From the NCBI GenBank assembly GCA_036732565.1, contig DAINCF010000094.1, forward strand, positions 1 to 17,198: 17,198 nucleotides of DNA. The letters run 5' to 3'. This stretch comes from JAIVJN01 sp036732565 (GTDB lineage Bacteria; Acidobacteriota; Vicinamibacteria; Vicinamibacterales; UBA2999). Below are positions 15,060 to 17,198 of the stretch, piece by piece. Every line of letters begins with the position of its first letter. Positions within the stretch are counted from its first letter, which is position 1. The position numbers and the translations under genes were made by a program. The notes beneath the pieces were generated by a model. That model had not been told where the DNA came from, did not search any database, and saw only the letters and a list, made by a program, of their open reading frames with translations.

Positions 15060-15806
15060 ATGAGAAGTCTGATCAGTGTGGGGCTGATCTTGATGACAGC
15101 CGTCAACAGCGTCGGCGCCGCGCAGCACATCGCTCGCCAGCCAACGGAAGAACAGCAAGCGGAGATCGACCAGCGTGCCCGCATGAGATCGCAGGTAGAC
15201 GCGCACCGGGCGCTCCAGGGTGGCCGCGTCACAATCCGGGAAGCGATCACGATCGCGGGCGGAAGGCTGACACTCGACCCCAGCCCGAATATCGATGCGT
15301 ACGAGGTACCGGACTTAGCGACGTTGCGTTCGCACAGCATCCTAGTCATCCTCGGTCGACCGTACGCCGCACATGTTCAGCTTTCCGACGCCGAGCGGCG
15401 CGTGGTGACGCGCTACGCCATCCAGGTCGACGAGGTGCTGCAGCGAGACCGTGACTTCTCGCCCCTGCTGGCGCAGGTCTCCGTCGACGTGCCGGCTGGC
15501 CGGGTGACGCTACCTGAAGGCATCGCCGAAACTGTGAACGGCCTTGAACTGACGATCGGCGCACAGTACGTCTTTTTCCTACAGCGACCACATCGAGCTG
15601 AGGTCGCGACGGTACTCGCGGGCAGCACGTCTGAAAAGCCTCCCGAGGCGCTGGTCGTGTCCGGCCTCTATCGTGAAGGGCTCTTCCGTGTCGAGGGGAC
15701 CACGCTTCGCTCCCTGGTCCTGCCGACGGCCGATCATTTCAAGCGCCACTACGACGGGCTGCCTGCCGCGACGTTCCTTGCGCATGCACGCGCGGCACAA
15801 TGGTAG
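15060..15806 (+). CDS. Exported hypothetical protein, possible relative of the 5492 protein
   Basis: The protein has 248 residues, with AAGGAG 8 bases before the ATG and a signal peptide (LISVGLILMTAVNSVGAAQ). After a charged, helical segment (EEQQAEIDQRARMRSQVD) comes a beta-rich domain with LRSHSILVILGRPYAAHVQL, VVTRYAIQVDEVLQRDRDFS, VDVPAGRVTLPEGIAE and IGAQYVFFLQRP. The order of a glycine-ended first strand, a T-x-Y-x-[IV]-x-V strand, a GG/GRV turn and a final G-x-[EQ]-Y-[LV]-F-F-L strand is the same as in the 5492 protein. No active-site motif is visible and the function is unknown. The gene converges with the subtilase gene 43 bp away, with no obvious terminator between them. Confidence 0.75.
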   Translation: MRSLISVGLILMTAVNSVGAAQHIARQPTEEQQAEIDQRARMRSQVDAHRALQGGRVTIREAITIAGGRLTLDPSPNIDAYEVPDLATLRSHSILVILGRPYAAHVQLSDAERRVVTRYAIQVDEVLQRDRDFSPLLAQVSVDVPAGRVTLPEGIAETVNGLELTIGAQYVFFLQRPHRAEVATVLAGSTSEKPPEALVVSGLYREGLFRVEGTTLRSLVLPTADHFKRHYDGLPAATFLAHARAAQW

Positions 15807-15849
15807 CTCCCGATCTCTCGGCCATGCACCGACGACCTTCCCGACACAG

Positions 15850-17198
15850 CTACGGTGATCGACGAAGTCGAAGACCGTCCGGTTCAGTCAGCTGAATATC
15901 CAGCGTGATCACTTGACGGCAACGTGCGGGAGACGTACTCCAGGTCAGCACCCGCCACCGGCCGGCACGAACGCGGCGCCCCCGAAGTTCCGTACCGCGT
16001 TGCGTTTCCTGCGACCCGATGACCGTACTGCAGGTTGCGCCCTCACAATACTGCAACAGCAATCGATGCGCCGCCTCGCACGTGGCGGGTGCAGACACAC
16101 GACTCGTCACGGTCACCGACGTGTGATCGTGCGCCACATAGAGATCCTCCTGCACAAAGGATCCAGCCTCCTCACCCAGCACGCCGAGCACCGTGCGCTC
16201 GCGCACCGCGCCATCGCGGCGCGGCACCGATGCGCCCAGCTCCCGCCGAGCGCTCAAGACGTACGACACTGCGGGGCGGCGCTCACCAACAGCCAATCCC
16301 AATGCAGCGGCTTGATCATTCTCGAGCAGCACTTGCCAGACGCCAGGCTCTCCACCCTCCAGCGCATACTCCCAACGCCCGTGTTGAAACGCCGCGCCCA
16401 GCGGGAACGGCATTCCAGCAGGGTTCAGGAGCACTGGCCGCATCCGGCCGTCTGTCATCTGCAACGAGAATCGCACAACCGCCTCACCGTCCGGAATCCG
16501 AATGAAGTGCCGCGCAAACGATGAATACGGTACCTCCCCACGAAACTCCACTGCCGGCATTCCGCCGGACGGCACATCCGGCGCGACCACAATCGTCAAT
16601 GGGAACTGCGCCCGGCCGCGCCCCGGCCCCGGTGCCGCCAATCGCACCAGGGCTTCGTGACTCCCCAGCCGCTGCGCTGTGATCCGTACGGGTACGGACA
16701 CCGCCACACCGCGCGGGAGCGTAATCGACGTCGGCAGCCTGAAGGCCGTCGTGTCCCCCTCCATCGTGATTCTGAACGTTTCCGACTCGGCCGGCCCATC
16801 GCGACGCGTGAGCGTCACCGTCCGTGTGCGCTCGACACCAACATCAGCCTGCGTCCACCCTTCGCGTTCATACAGTCCTGGTCCCCACGGTGACACGTCG
16901 CCGGCACGACTCAACACCGTCACGACCGGCGCCTGCACCTCGATTCGACGCTCCACGGTCTCCTGCACCAACGCTTCCCAGGCCGCCGGCACCGTGACGA
17001 GTCCTGCCCCTTGCTGCGTCACGCCATAGCGCGGCAGATGACGAGCCGAGAAGATCAACGCCGCCCGCAGTTCCTGCCACGACACGGTGAGGCCCTGTTG
17101 ACGCGCGCCGCTCAACAGCAGTCCCGCCGTGCCCGCAGCCGCCGGCGCCGCGAGCGACGTGCCCCATCCGAGTGTGTAGCCCGGCGCCACGTCGGGCT
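15850..17198 (-). CDS. Subtilase (S8 family, tripeptidyl-peptidase II-like), 5' end outside window
   Basis: The frame is open to the right edge, so the N-terminal part with the catalytic Asp and His is missing; the GTG at 17190 is internal. The first residues read PDVAPGYTLGWGTSLAAPAA, the PDVxAPG and GTSxAAP motifs around the catalytic Ser (codon 17155-17157). The next segment, GLLLSGARQQGLTVSWQELR, and GVTQQGAGLVTVPAAWEALV resemble tripeptidyl peptidase II more than secreted subtilisins. About 380 residues of beta-rich C-terminal domains follow, with paired Cys near the end (LLLQYCEGATCS), which would fit a large exported protease. The stop is the TAG at 15852-15850. This is the only gene on the - strand. 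Confidence 0.88.
   Translation of the reverse strand, partial: PDVAPGYTLGWGTSLAAPAAAGTAGLLLSGARQQGLTVSWQELRAALIFSARHLPRYGVTQQGAGLVTVPAAWEALVQETVERRIEVQAPVVTVLSRAGDVSPWGPGLYEREGWTQADVGVERTRTVTLTRRDGPAESETFRITMEGDTTAFRLPTSITLPRGVAVSVPVRITAQRLGSHEALVRLAAPGPGRGRAQFPLTIVVAPDVPSGGMPAVEFRGEVPYSSFARHFIRIPDGEAVVRFSLQMTDGRMRPVLLNPAGMPFPLGAAFQHGRWEYALEGGEPGVWQVLLENDQAAALGLAVGERRPAVSYVLSARRELGASVPRRDGAVRERTVLGVLGEEAGSFVQEDLYVAHDHTSVTVTSRVSAPATCEAAHRLLLQYCEGATCSTVIGSQETQRGTELRGRRVRAGRWRVLTWSTSPARCRQVITLDIQLTEPDGLRLRRSP

Noticed and set aside
1..17198. CRISPR arrays, tRNA or rRNA genes, insertion sequences
   Set aside because: No regularly spaced repeats, tRNA-like folds, rRNA sequence or transposase motifs were seen on reading both strands.

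Overview
This is a GC-rich bacterial chromosome segment of about 17.2 kb. Nearly all genes lie on the + strand; the only gene on the - strand is at the right edge. The mix suggests Acidobacteriota, probably the Vicinamibacteria side, but this is inference from gene style only: many exported proteins of unknown function, HEAT and ankyrin repeat proteins, a carboxypeptidase-regulatory-like domain protein, a matrixin-like metalloprotease and a subtilase. There is no rRNA, tRNA or other marker gene to confirm it.

Left part (1-7135): the 3' end of a HEAT-like protein, an exported ankyrin protein, a sigma-70 family (ECF-like) sigma factor, an XRE-type DNA-binding protein, and a divergent YifB/ComM (Mg-chelatase-like AAA+) protein that has lost its main ATPase residues. 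These are followed by three exported proteins: one with a carboxypeptidase-regulatory-like domain, one hypothetical protein, and a metalloprotease with a duplicated Cys-rich tail. Two strong hairpins lie between the XRE HTH segment and the ComM-like start.

Middle (7136-12473): two tandem decayed copies of the ComM-like C-terminus (7153-7371 and 7408-7788) lead into a lasso-peptide (RiPP) gene cluster. Its order is B1 (PqqD-like RRE, 8098), B2 (transglutaminase-like leader peptidase, 8391), C (asparagine-synthetase-like macrolactam cyclase, 8788), A (precursor, 10712-10849, too short for routine ORF calling), a GC-rich hairpin, a frameshifted second precursor (10982-11096), and an APH-fold kinase (11154). 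B1 would present the leader, B2 would cut it after Leu19, and C would join the Gly20 amine to the Asp28 side chain, giving a nine-residue ring. The kinase is a candidate tailoring or immunity enzyme. No transporter gene is in the window.

Right part (12474-17198): a 416-bp stretch without a convincing gene, then three co-directional exported proteins (unknown, HEAT repeat, and a relative of the 5492 hypothetical protein). Facing them is the 3' part of a subtilase (S8, TPP II-like) gene that runs off the right edge.

The most notable content is the lasso cluster. Its features are precursor-last order, Val instead of Thr at the -2 leader position, a decayed second precursor whose frame can be restored by removing one base, and a linked kinase.
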